Of a stretch of 64,000 nt of DNA, positions 8,435-16,684 are shown piece by piece (position 1 is the first letter of the stretch; the number at the start of each line of letters is the position of its first letter). The position numbers and the translations under genes are program-made. Below the pieces are notes generated by a model, which did not search any database, had not been told where the DNA came from, and saw only the letters and a list, made by a program, of their open reading frames with translations. Source of the DNA: Terriglobus sp. TAA 43 (lineage in GTDB: Bacteria > Acidobacteriota > Terriglobia > Terriglobales > Acidobacteriaceae); NCBI RefSeq assembly GCF_000800015.1, contig NZ_JUGR01000001.1:372001-436000 (forward strand), given 5' to 3'.

Positions 8435-8752
8435 ATGCCCGGTCCTTTAGTGCAGGTAGGAGCGACGGTTCTATGCAGCCACGGTGGTCAGGCAATGGCT
8501 ACAGCGCCGAATCTGCGTGTGCTGCTGAGTGGTGCCCCTTCCTGTCTGATCTCCGCACCCTGGGTGGTGGCGGGATGCCCGTTAGCGTCTATACCCAGCC
8601 CACCGTGTGTTACTGCGACGTGGGTGACAGGAACTACGCGAGTGCTTTCGCTCGGGCAGCCGCTGGTGGTGCAGACAGGACAGTCAGTTTGTGTGTCTAC
8701 AGGAACACCGCTGATGCCACTGGTGACACAAATGCGTGTGATGGCAACGTAG
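8435..8752 (+). CDS. PAAR-like spike-tip protein
   Basis: A 105-aa protein from ATG 8435 with GAGGAGAG upstream. It is rich in Cys (5), Gly, Pro and Thr, starts 'MPGPLVQVGATVLCSHGGQA' and has the pattern 'PSPPCVTATWVTGTTRVLSLGQPLVVQTGQS', seen in the small PAAR-like proteins placed after the spike gene in eCIS (Afp10/Pvc10 position). Such proteins cap the spike with a metal-stabilised cone. Cys/His residues (C14, H16 and later Cys) could hold the metal, but exact ligands cannot be assigned by eye. Confidence 0.8.
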   Translation: MPGPLVQVGATVLCSHGGQAMATAPNLRVLLSGAPSCLISAPWVVAGCPLASIPSPPCVTATWVTGTTRVLSLGQPLVVQTGQSVCVSTGTPLMPLVTQMRVMAT

Positions 8753-8778
8753 GCGACCAGTTGTAAGGAGACGTTGAT

Positions 8779-9144
8779 ATGGATTTGCGCTATCCCTACG
8801 GCTTCGACAGCACGGGCAATACAGCCCGGACGTCTCATCTTGCGCACATACGCGAGATGATCGAGCAGATCCTGCTGACGGCTCCGGGAGAGCGCGTGAA
8901 CCGGCCGAACTTTGGCAGTGGAGCATCGCGACTGGTGTTTGAGCCAAACAGCGCAATGATGCTGGCAGCGCAGAATCAACTGATTCAAGGCGCTCTGCAG
9001 CAATGGCTGCTCGATGTGGTGCGCGTGGAATCTGTTTCTGTTGAAGGCGATGACTCAACAGTATCGATCACGGTGCAGTACACGGTGTTGGAGACTGACC
9101 AGACGCAGACCGAACAATTCCAGGTAGGAGAGGGGGCCGTATGA
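8779..9144 (+). CDS. Baseplate wedge protein, gp25-like (Afp9/Pvc9)
   Basis: A 121-aa protein of the gp25/GPW family. It carries the family signature 'HIREMIEQILLTAPGERVNRPNFGSG', including the conserved 'TxPGERV..P.FG' that contacts the wedge core, then a helix ('AAQNQLIQGALQQWLLDVVRVESV') and a final beta pair. GGAGACG lies 8 bases before the ATG. In contractile machines this protein links the sheath's first ring to the wedge. The stop overlaps the next start by 4 bases. Confidence 0.95.
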   Translation: MDLRYPYGFDSTGNTARTSHLAHIREMIEQILLTAPGERVNRPNFGSGASRLVFEPNSAMMLAAQNQLIQGALQQWLLDVVRVESVSVEGDDSTVSITVQYTVLETDQTQTEQFQVGEGAV

Positions 9145-11591
9145 CGTATTTCTGTTCGACACAGCGGCGCCGTGCGCAGGTCCTGGCGCACTCTTCTTTG
9201 AATGGCATCGACTACGTGGAAGTTGTAGGCACTCCCGGTTGCGGGATGGACCTGGATTTAACGTTACTGCGTTCACCGTTCATAGTTCCGAGCGTGGATC
9301 AAGTATCCATTTCCGGCGGCGCGCCTGTGCATGTGTTGAGCGTAGCAATGACCGGAGATGCGTCATCACGCACAGTGCGGATTCATCTGGATAGCACAGG
9401 CGATTTCTCTACTTACACACTCAGGCTGCGTGCACGCGAAGACGCGCAGGATCCGCCGGAGACATTTGATCCGCAGTTATCTGAAGTTACGTTTTCATTC
9501 AAGGCTGGATGTTCCTCTGTTGCCGATTGCTATACCGAAACATGCTGTGGAGAAGCTTCTCCAGCGGCGCCGGCCATCAACTATCTTGCCAAGGATTACG
9601 ACGGCTTCCGGCAAGGAATGTTGGACCGTATGTCTGTGTTGATGCCTGCGTGGACCGAGTCACATGCTGCTGATTTGGGGATCACGCTGGTGGAAGCCAT
9701 GGCGTATGTCGCCGATCGGTTGAGCTACATGCAGGATGCTGTGAATACCGAAGCCTATCTGGACACCGCACGCAGCAGAATTTCACTGCGCCGACACGCG
9801 CGGTTAGTGGATTACCGGGTGGGAGAGGGATGCAACGCACGGTCATGGGTGTGCGTTGCGACTGCGAAAGATGCTTTGTTGCTGCCTGCTGGAACAAACT
9901 TCTATGTCCGTACCGCGGGTGTTCCTCCCGTGCTGTCACCGGATAATCCTTCGCAGACCTCGTTGCTCAAAGCGCTCTTATCAAACAGCCAACCGGTGTA
10001 TGCCAGTATGAGCGACGCGCTGCTCTATCAAGAGCAGAATGCAATGGATTTTTATACGTGGAACGACACGAATTGCTGCCTGCCGCAAGGTGCTGTCGCG
10101 ACCACGCTGTCCGGCAATCTGACTACGTTACACGTAGGAACTGTTCTGATTTTGGAAGAGGTGCTAGGCGCGAAGACAGGTCAGCCGGAAGACGCGAATC
10201 CGGCACATCGCTGGGCAGTACGGCTCACCGGCGTGCGCACCACCAATGATGCGGGTGAACCTTTGGTTGATCCGTTCAACGGTGAAGCAATCACGGAATT
10301 GACGTGGGGCGTCGCAGATGCCTTGCCGTTTCCACTATGTATCTCGTCCACGTTGGATGCGGCACACGGTGGTAACACCGTGTCAGGAGTAAGTCGTGCC
10401 TGGGGCAATGTCGTTCCTGCAGACCAAGGGGTCTGGGTTACGTCAGAGTCGCTTGGCATTGTTCCGGAAGCACCGGAAGCACCGGTTTCAAGCGGGTGTG
10501 CGTGTGGTGCAACTGCAGATGATGAGACATCTCTGGTTCAGTTCCGTCCAACGTTTGCTTCCGCGCCGGTCACATTCCAGCTTCCTTTTGATCCGTCGAC
10601 CGCGGCGAGCGCATTCCTGAATCCATCGATGGATGCATCGGCAGCCACACCTCAGATTGCTGTGCTTGACGACAGTGACCGGATATGGACGCCACAACCT
10701 GATCTGTTGGCAAGCGATGAAGAAGATCGTGTCTTCGTGTTGGAGATTGAAGATGGTGGTTCTGCGTCGTTGCGCTTCGGTGATGGGCAGTATGGCGCTG
10801 CGGTTGATCCTGGGCAACAGTTCTTCGCAACGTATCGTATCGGCAATGGACGTGATGGTCTTGTGGGTTCTGATGCGTTGTTGCACGTAGTGACGACGTT
10901 GCCGATTATCTACGTTCGCAATCCGCTGCCTGCGGCGGCTGCGGTCGATGCGGAGTCGCCAGAGCATATCCGTCAACATGCTCCGTTTGCGTTTGAGTCG
11001 CAGCTGCGCTGTGTGACGGAAGATGATTACACCACCGCTGCTTTGCAGGACAGTGACATCACACAGGCACGCGGAACGATGCGATGGACAGGGTCATGGT
11101 ACGCGGGCTTCGTGTCTGTGGAACCCGCGTCGATGGCGCCGTCGGATCTGGCCACGCAAACACTGGCACGTCTGGAACCGTTACGGATGATGGGTACGGG
11201 ATTGGCCGTCGAAGATGCCATTGTGGTTGGACTCCGGATCACTTTGGCGGTCTGTGTGGCTTCGAATCGATTCCAGAGCGATGTATACGCGGCCCTGATG
11301 CGGCGTTTCGTTGCGGGATCAAGCTGCAACGGAAGTGTGCCTGTATTGAATGCAGAGAACTTTTCCTTTGGCCAAACAGTGTATGCAAGCCCATTGATTG
11401 CGGCAGCACAAGACGTGGATGGCGTGGTATCTGTGCGGCTGGTGCGCTTCGAACGGATGGATCAACCTTCGAGTACGCCACCTCAGCAGGGCTATCTCAC
11501 GATGGGAAGGCTTGAAATTGCACGCTGTGATAACGATCCGAATCGTCGTGATCATGGAATCTTTTCATTACAGATGGAGGGTGGGCGATGA
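9141..11591 (+). CDS. Baseplate J-like wedge protein 1 (Afp11/Pvc11-type)
   Basis: An 816-aa putative baseplate assembly protein. After an N-terminal Cys-containing beta domain (about 1-135), residues from about 145 carry the signature 'NYLAKDYDGFRQGMLDRM...ADLGITLVEAMAYVADRLSYMQDAVNTEAYL', characteristic of this eCIS family. A J-like region is in the second half ('FVLEIEDGGSASLRFGDGQYGAAV', 'EDDYTTAAL'). With the following paralogue it is expected to form the gp6-like heterodimeric wedge ring. Cys residues are unusually frequent for a cytoplasmically assembled particle (for example 'CSSVADCYTETCCGE' and 'SSGCACGA'). Confidence 0.9.
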   Translation: MTYFCSTQRRRAQVLAHSSLNGIDYVEVVGTPGCGMDLDLTLLRSPFIVPSVDQVSISGGAPVHVLSVAMTGDASSRTVRIHLDSTGDFSTYTLRLRAREDAQDPPETFDPQLSEVTFSFKAGCSSVADCYTETCCGEASPAAPAINYLAKDYDGFRQGMLDRMSVLMPAWTESHAADLGITLVEAMAYVADRLSYMQDAVNTEAYLDTARSRISLRRHARLVDYRVGEGCNARSWVCVATAKDALLLPAGTNFYVRTAGVPPVLSPDNPSQTSLLKALLSNSQPVYASMSDALLYQEQNAMDFYTWNDTNCCLPQGAVATTLSGNLTTLHVGTVLILEEVLGAKTGQPEDANPAHRWAVRLTGVRTTNDAGEPLVDPFNGEAITELTWGVADALPFPLCISSTLDAAHGGNTVSGVSRAWGNVVPADQGVWVTSESLGIVPEAPEAPVSSGCACGATADDETSLVQFRPTFASAPVTFQLPFDPSTAASAFLNPSMDASAATPQIAVLDDSDRIWTPQPDLLASDEEDRVFVLEIEDGGSASLRFGDGQYGAAVDPGQQFFATYRIGNGRDGLVGSDALLHVVTTLPIIYVRNPLPAAAAVDAESPEHIRQHAPFAFESQLRCVTEDDYTTAALQDSDITQARGTMRWTGSWYAGFVSVEPASMAPSDLATQTLARLEPLRMMGTGLAVEDAIVVGLRITLAVCVASNRFQSDVYAALMRRFVAGSSCNGSVPVLNAENFSFGQTVYASPLIAAAQDVDGVVSVRLVRFERMDQPSSTPPQQGYLTMGRLEIARCDNDPNRRDHGIFSLQMEGGR

Positions 11592-14398
11592 GTGGATGCC
11601 ATTCTCTTGAACTAACACTCTGCGGCTGCTGCACGGGGACGACTCGATCCACACCGGCACCAATCTCCAACGTGCCGGGACTGGCTGAAATAACATATCG
11701 TGTGGGTCGATACGGGACGTTCCTGGAAAGTATGGGCGCCGCGCTTTCCGATACGAGCCTTCCTGCATTGCAGGGGCTAACGACACGTGACAGCGCCGAC
11801 TTCACGATGGCGTTATTGGATGGTTGGGCTGTGTCGCTGGACGTGCTGACGTTTTACCAGGAACGACTTGCTAATGAAGCCTATTTGCGAACCGCAGTGC
11901 AAGGGCGTTCTATCTTCGAACTTACTCGGCTGGTCGGCTATGTACCGTCTCCGGGTTTGGCTGCGTCGGCGGTGCTTGCGTTCACTCTGAATAGCGCACC
12001 TGGAGCTCCAGAGTCCGTCGCAATCCCAGCGGGTACACGTGCACAAAGTATTCCGCCACCGGGCGGCCTGCCGCAGGTCTTTGAAACGGCAACGGACCTG
12101 CGGGCGCATATTGGATGGAATGCATTGCCCGCCGTGTCATCACTGCCGTGGAGTCTTGCAGGAAGCGACACGCGGACTTGTTTAGCGGGTGTAAGTACAG
12201 GCTTACAGATTGGCGATGCACTGCTATTTGTTGCCGCGACAAACGGTGTACCTAACGCGAGCGGCCCCGCCGACTTACGTATTGTCACTGCAGTAGAGGT
12301 GAAGAGCAGTGACCGTATCACCGAGGTTAGCTGGGATCGTGCCCTCTCATCCTTCGGCGCGGTGACAGGAGCCCAGGCGGTTGTGGTGTATGCCTTGAGA
12401 AAGAAGACGTTATTGTTTGGATCTCAGGCGCCAAATCCTCTTCTATTCACGGCTGCGGGAATTACGAGTTCACCTGATTATCCGAAGGACCCACAGAAAG
12501 ATTGGCAGTTTGAATATCACGATGGAAGCAATGAGGTGTACCTGGACAGCCAGTATGCGGGGCTTGTCGCTTCTGGCGAGACGGCGCAGTGGGCTGTGCT
12601 CTCGGGACCAGCAAATTCAGCACTGCTGCAAGTTGGCGGGGTTCGCGACTTAAGCCCGAATCTGTACACGCTGACGTCGAAAGCCACGGCGTTGAAGTTT
12701 TCTTCATATGCCGTGATCGAAGGTACGGCAGCTTCATCGATGGACGATCTGCTTAGTGGAATTGTTAACTGGTCGCGCGAAGCGACTCTTTATGCGGCAA
12801 GTGAGCGGCTTGCTGTAGCGAGTCTTCCGTTGAAGTCACCCTATGTAAATTCTGCGTCGATGCCTCAGTATCCGATGTCGGCAGATATGATGCTGCCTGT
12901 TTTCGGCAGCACTATTACGATCACAGGTGGTCAAGGCATTGTGGCGGGAGGACCGATCGCGGTTCAGGGTAAAGCTGTACGACTGCGCGTGGTGACAGCG
13001 GGCGCCGCGACGTTTGTTCCGCAAGATACTGCTGTGAACCAAGCTGTCACCGATAACCAGGTGTTTCTTATCAATGCTTATCAGCCCACTCCAGAAGACG
13101 GTGGCACTGCATGGCAGGTGACCACGATCAGCGGCATCGCCGGCACGCTGCACCTTACGGCCAAAGGTGTATTCCGTATGGAACCGTCCTCAGACAATGA
13201 CGCTTTGACAGGTGAAGCTGCTCGAGTCAGTTCGGTATCGGTCCAGGGAGATATAACGACTCTGCAGTTAGTGTCTGGTTTGCAGGGCATCTACGATGTG
13301 ACGACTGTGACAGTGAACGCTAACACGATGGATGCAACCCACGGCGAAACAGTCCACGAGATTCTGGGCAATGGTGATGGTACGAATGCCACACTGCTGT
13401 TCACGCTGAAGCAAACGCCTTTAACTTATGTGAGTTCTGATTCGGGTGGTGGCATCACCTCCACGTTGCAAGTCTGGGTGAATAGCCAGAAGTGGACCGA
13501 GGTGCCAAACTTCTTGATGTCTGGTCCAGCCGATCGTGTGTACGTGACCGGTGCGGACCAGAGTGGAAGTACGTTTGTGCAATTTGGCGACGGGCTTCGT
13601 GGCGCACGCACGCCAACCGGCCAATCAAACATCCGCGCTGTGTATCGCAAAGGTATCGGTTCTGAGGGAATGGTAAGCGCTGGACAGATTTCACAGTTGC
13701 TGGATCGACCGCAAGGATTGAAGGGTGTTGCAAATCCAAGCGGAGCTACGGGAGGAGCCGACCCCGCATCGCCGGCTGACGCAAGAACGTCGGCACCGTT
13801 GCCTACTCTGACGCTCGGACGCGTGGTCACGCTGGAGGACTTCCAGGCATATTCCAGTGCGTTTCCAGGCATAGGAAAGGCGCTGGCAGTATGGAGCTGG
13901 TTAGGACGTGAACGCGGCATTCTGGTGACAGTCTCTGGAGCAAATGGATCATTACTGTCGCAGGATGATCCCGTTGCTTTGCACCTGCTGGATGATCTTC
14001 GGAACTACGGAACGGGACGCATACCGGTGCGCGTGGTTCCGTATAGGCCCGTGCTCGTTTCCATTGCAGCAGGTTTAAAGATCGATACCTCGCAATATGC
14101 AGTGGACGACGTAACGGCCCAGGTATGGACATTGCTACAACAGGCCTTCAGCTTTGCGAATCGTGAATTTCAGCAGGGAGTGGCTGTTAGTGATGTTATT
14201 GAGCGCATACAAAACTGCACTGGCGTGCAGGCGGTGCAGTTGCAGGGGCTCTATCGCAGTGGCGATGCCATGAGCGTGCCAGCCCGTGACATGTTGCGCG
14301 CTAGCGGACCATCTACAGCACCGAACAGCACGTTGCTGGGAGCAGAATTGCTGCTGCTGGATCCCGCTTCTCGCGCAGGACTGGGGGCATGGCAATGA
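11588..14398 (+). CDS. Baseplate J-like wedge protein 2 (Afp12/Pvc12-type)
   Basis: A 936-aa protein paralogous in layout to the previous one: 'FTMALLDGWAVSLDVLTFYQERLANEAYLRTA', then 'ELTRLVGYVPSPGLAASAVLAFT', and in the C-terminal third a J-like segment 'YVTGADQSGSTFVQFGDGLRG' followed by 'VTLEDFQAYSSAFPGIGKALAV'. It should pair with wedge protein 1 around the hub. Start ATG 11588 overlaps the preceding stop (ATGA). The length (900+ aa) is usual for the 'putative baseplate assembly protein' group in soil eCIS and longer than phage gpJ. Confidence 0.9.
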   Translation: MSGCHSLELTLCGCCTGTTRSTPAPISNVPGLAEITYRVGRYGTFLESMGAALSDTSLPALQGLTTRDSADFTMALLDGWAVSLDVLTFYQERLANEAYLRTAVQGRSIFELTRLVGYVPSPGLAASAVLAFTLNSAPGAPESVAIPAGTRAQSIPPPGGLPQVFETATDLRAHIGWNALPAVSSLPWSLAGSDTRTCLAGVSTGLQIGDALLFVAATNGVPNASGPADLRIVTAVEVKSSDRITEVSWDRALSSFGAVTGAQAVVVYALRKKTLLFGSQAPNPLLFTAAGITSSPDYPKDPQKDWQFEYHDGSNEVYLDSQYAGLVASGETAQWAVLSGPANSALLQVGGVRDLSPNLYTLTSKATALKFSSYAVIEGTAASSMDDLLSGIVNWSREATLYAASERLAVASLPLKSPYVNSASMPQYPMSADMMLPVFGSTITITGGQGIVAGGPIAVQGKAVRLRVVTAGAATFVPQDTAVNQAVTDNQVFLINAYQPTPEDGGTAWQVTTISGIAGTLHLTAKGVFRMEPSSDNDALTGEAARVSSVSVQGDITTLQLVSGLQGIYDVTTVTVNANTMDATHGETVHEILGNGDGTNATLLFTLKQTPLTYVSSDSGGGITSTLQVWVNSQKWTEVPNFLMSGPADRVYVTGADQSGSTFVQFGDGLRGARTPTGQSNIRAVYRKGIGSEGMVSAGQISQLLDRPQGLKGVANPSGATGGADPASPADARTSAPLPTLTLGRVVTLEDFQAYSSAFPGIGKALAVWSWLGRERGILVTVSGANGSLLSQDDPVALHLLDDLRNYGTGRIPVRVVPYRPVLVSIAAGLKIDTSQYAVDDVTAQVWTLLQQAFSFANREFQQGVAVSDVIERIQNCTGVQAVQLQGLYRSGDAMSVPARDMLRASGPSTAPNSTLLGAELLLLDPASRAGLGAWQ

Positions 14399-16656
14399 AT
14401 CTGACAGGCCAGGATTTGATGCGGCTCCTACCTGCGATTTACGGCGTCCGTGACGCCGCCGCAGGAGGCCCACTGGAAGCCTTGCTGGAGGTGCTGGGCG
14501 AGCAGGCCGAAATTGTGCAGGACAACATCCTGCAGCTCTATGAGGATCAGTTCATCGAAACAAGTTCAACGTGGGCTGTTCCATATATTGGTGATTTGAT
14601 CGGCTATCTTCCCATCCGTGCCGTTGACGGTGCTTCGTACAGTCCACGCGCTGAGGTGGCGAACACCATCGGCTATCGAAGGCGCAAAGGAACCGCCATC
14701 GCGCTGGAGCAAGTGTGTTCCGATGTATCGGCGCGACAGGTTCATCTTTCGGAACGCTTCCAGACCACACTTACCCTGCAGAGCATGCGTTGTGTCACGC
14801 CATCGCAACCCGCATTCGCATTGGTGCGGCAACAGAAACTGATGGAGCAGGTGTCCGGGCCATTTGACGGTGTCAGCCATCGTGCCGATGTGCGGAGGAT
14901 CGCGCCGCGTATTCGATCTGTTGCAGATCCTGACATCGCCGCAGTGGATATTGCGTTGCACGGCCCAGGGCAGTTCAATCTACCGGATATTGCGCTGCAC
15001 ATCTGGCGTTACCGCAGCTTTCTGGTAGATAAGTCTCCTGCGCTGCAAGTGGGCGAGAGGAGATACACCTTCGACCTTGCGGGGCTGGATGTTCCGCTGT
15101 TCACAGTGTCGGCACTGCGAACGCCATTCGATCACATCACAGCGCGTATGGATGTCCCCGAGCCGATCTCTCTGTACGAGATTCGCACGGACACGGAAGA
15201 CTTTTATGGCGCAACGAAGAGTCTTTTCGTATGGATTGATGGGGTGGCCGTCGCAGCACGGGACATCGCGTGGACACATCTTTCAGGCAAAGAAGATGCA
15301 TGGTGCTGTGGTGTTGCTCACAAAGTGTCGATTGACGTGCAGTGTGGACGCATCGCCCTTGCAGAAGAGTGGGGCAACCCCGCAGAAGTGATCGTGCGCT
15401 ATGCCTATGGCTTTGCTGCGGAGGTCGGCGGAGGCTCGTACGACCGGTCGTTAAATCTGACAGACGACTCTGCGGCGGGAACGTTTGTTGCTGTCGTGGG
15501 TTCACCTATAACGCCGACGCTGGAAGATGCGATTGCTGTCTGGAACACGCAGCCCAGTGGCACGACCGGGTCGATTGTGATTCTGGATTACGTGCGTATT
15601 GACTGTGCGGATACGCTGGAGATCCACATCGCAGCGGGAAATGCACTCACAATCCTTTCCGCCACCGAACATGTTGCAGCAGGTCTTAATAGCGGATACA
15701 CCGCAGCGCAATCACAAGCCACAATTGCGGCAGAGATCGCTGTGATAGGGGATGCTTCCACCTCTGATGGAACGTCAGGACGGCTGGCACTGAACGGATT
15801 ACGCATCCTCGGTTCCATCGATGTCAGTGGCGAAGCCATTGCAATGTCAGTGGAGCATTGCACGCTGCTTCCGAATGCGATGCAGTTGAGGGCTGGGGGC
15901 ACAGAAGGTCCACGCGACCCGAGCATTACGGTTCATTCGGAAGGCACTTCGCTCACGATGCAAAGCACTTTGGCTGGGCCACTTGCCGTGGTTGATAGCG
16001 CGACTGTCATGCTCTGCGAGGTGCTTCTCGATGCAGGGTCACCCTGCTGTATTGCATACGCGGGTGAGGTGCCATCGCAGCAAGGTGGTGATCTCCAGAT
16101 CGAGAACAGTACTGTCATTGGAAAGGTGCGCGCGCGCACGATGCCTCTGGCATCAAATTCAATCTTTCGCTCACGTCTGGCACGGAACGATTCGTGGGCG
16201 GCTGCGGTGTGGGCTGGCCGCACGCAAACAGGCTGTGTGCGGTTTTGTTCGTTGCCTTTTGCATCGATCACTCCTCGCCGTTATAAGTGTCTACCAACTT
16301 CGGCTGCGAATGAGGGCGCTCTGGCGCCGATGTTTGCTTCGCTCCGATACGGGCATCCGGCCTACGGGTTGTTGTCGACATGGACGCCGTTGGCTATATG
16401 GCACGGCGCTGATGACGGTGGACAGATCGGCGTTATGCACGGGATCCAGGAGACAGAAGCGGTACAGAATACACAGTTGCGTATTCCGGAATATCTCCCT
16501 GCGGGTATGGAAGCTGGAATCTTCCTGGTGACCCCGAAGATGTATTGCGATAGGCCGCGTCGACACGCGCGCTATGGCGTACAGGTTTCTAAAGATTGCT
16601 GTGATGACGGTACGTCCACAGAGGGTGTTAGCGGCATTGGAATCGGATTGCTTTAA
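14389..16656 (+). CDS. gpI-like tail protein with long beta-solenoid C-terminus
   Basis: A 755-aa protein. ATG 14389 and ATG 14395 are both possible; the second overlaps the preceding stop as ATGA and lies 7 bases from GGGGG, so it may be the true start. The N-terminus (LMRLLPAIYGVRDAAAGGPL, AVPYIGDLIGYLP, 'RRRKGTAIALEQVCSD') is typical of P2 gpI-related eCIS tail proteins that sit at the baseplate rim. Residues about 420-700 are built of short strand repeats ('LQIENSTVIGKV', 'ASNSIFRSRL', 'GCVRFCSLPFASITPRRYKC') suggestive of a right-handed beta helix. No separate tail-fibre gene is visible, so this long C-terminal part may present a surface-exposed arm. Confidence 0.85.
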   Translation: MAMNLTGQDLMRLLPAIYGVRDAAAGGPLEALLEVLGEQAEIVQDNILQLYEDQFIETSSTWAVPYIGDLIGYLPIRAVDGASYSPRAEVANTIGYRRRKGTAIALEQVCSDVSARQVHLSERFQTTLTLQSMRCVTPSQPAFALVRQQKLMEQVSGPFDGVSHRADVRRIAPRIRSVADPDIAAVDIALHGPGQFNLPDIALHIWRYRSFLVDKSPALQVGERRYTFDLAGLDVPLFTVSALRTPFDHITARMDVPEPISLYEIRTDTEDFYGATKSLFVWIDGVAVAARDIAWTHLSGKEDAWCCGVAHKVSIDVQCGRIALAEEWGNPAEVIVRYAYGFAAEVGGGSYDRSLNLTDDSAAGTFVAVVGSPITPTLEDAIAVWNTQPSGTTGSIVILDYVRIDCADTLEIHIAAGNALTILSATEHVAAGLNSGYTAAQSQATIAAEIAVIGDASTSDGTSGRLALNGLRILGSIDVSGEAIAMSVEHCTLLPNAMQLRAGGTEGPRDPSITVHSEGTSLTMQSTLAGPLAVVDSATVMLCEVLLDAGSPCCIAYAGEVPSQQGGDLQIENSTVIGKVRARTMPLASNSIFRSRLARNDSWAAAVWAGRTQTGCVRFCSLPFASITPRRYKCLPTSAANEGALAPMFASLRYGHPAYGLLSTWTPLAIWHGADDGGQIGVMHGIQETEAVQNTQLRIPEYLPAGMEAGIFLVTPKMYCDRPRRHARYGVQVSKDCCDDGTSTEGVSGIGIGLL

Positions 16657-16684
16657 ACAGTCTGATTCGTAAGGAGTGAACGAT

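Noticed and set aside
8473-8766. 97-codon frame overlapping the PAAR-like gene
   Set aside because: It has no ribosome site, an overlapping frame with family match is better, and the composition is atypical.
14389-16656. Classical tail-fibre (Afp13-like) gene
   Set aside because: The N-terminus is clearly gpI-like; only the C-terminal repeats recall a fibre.
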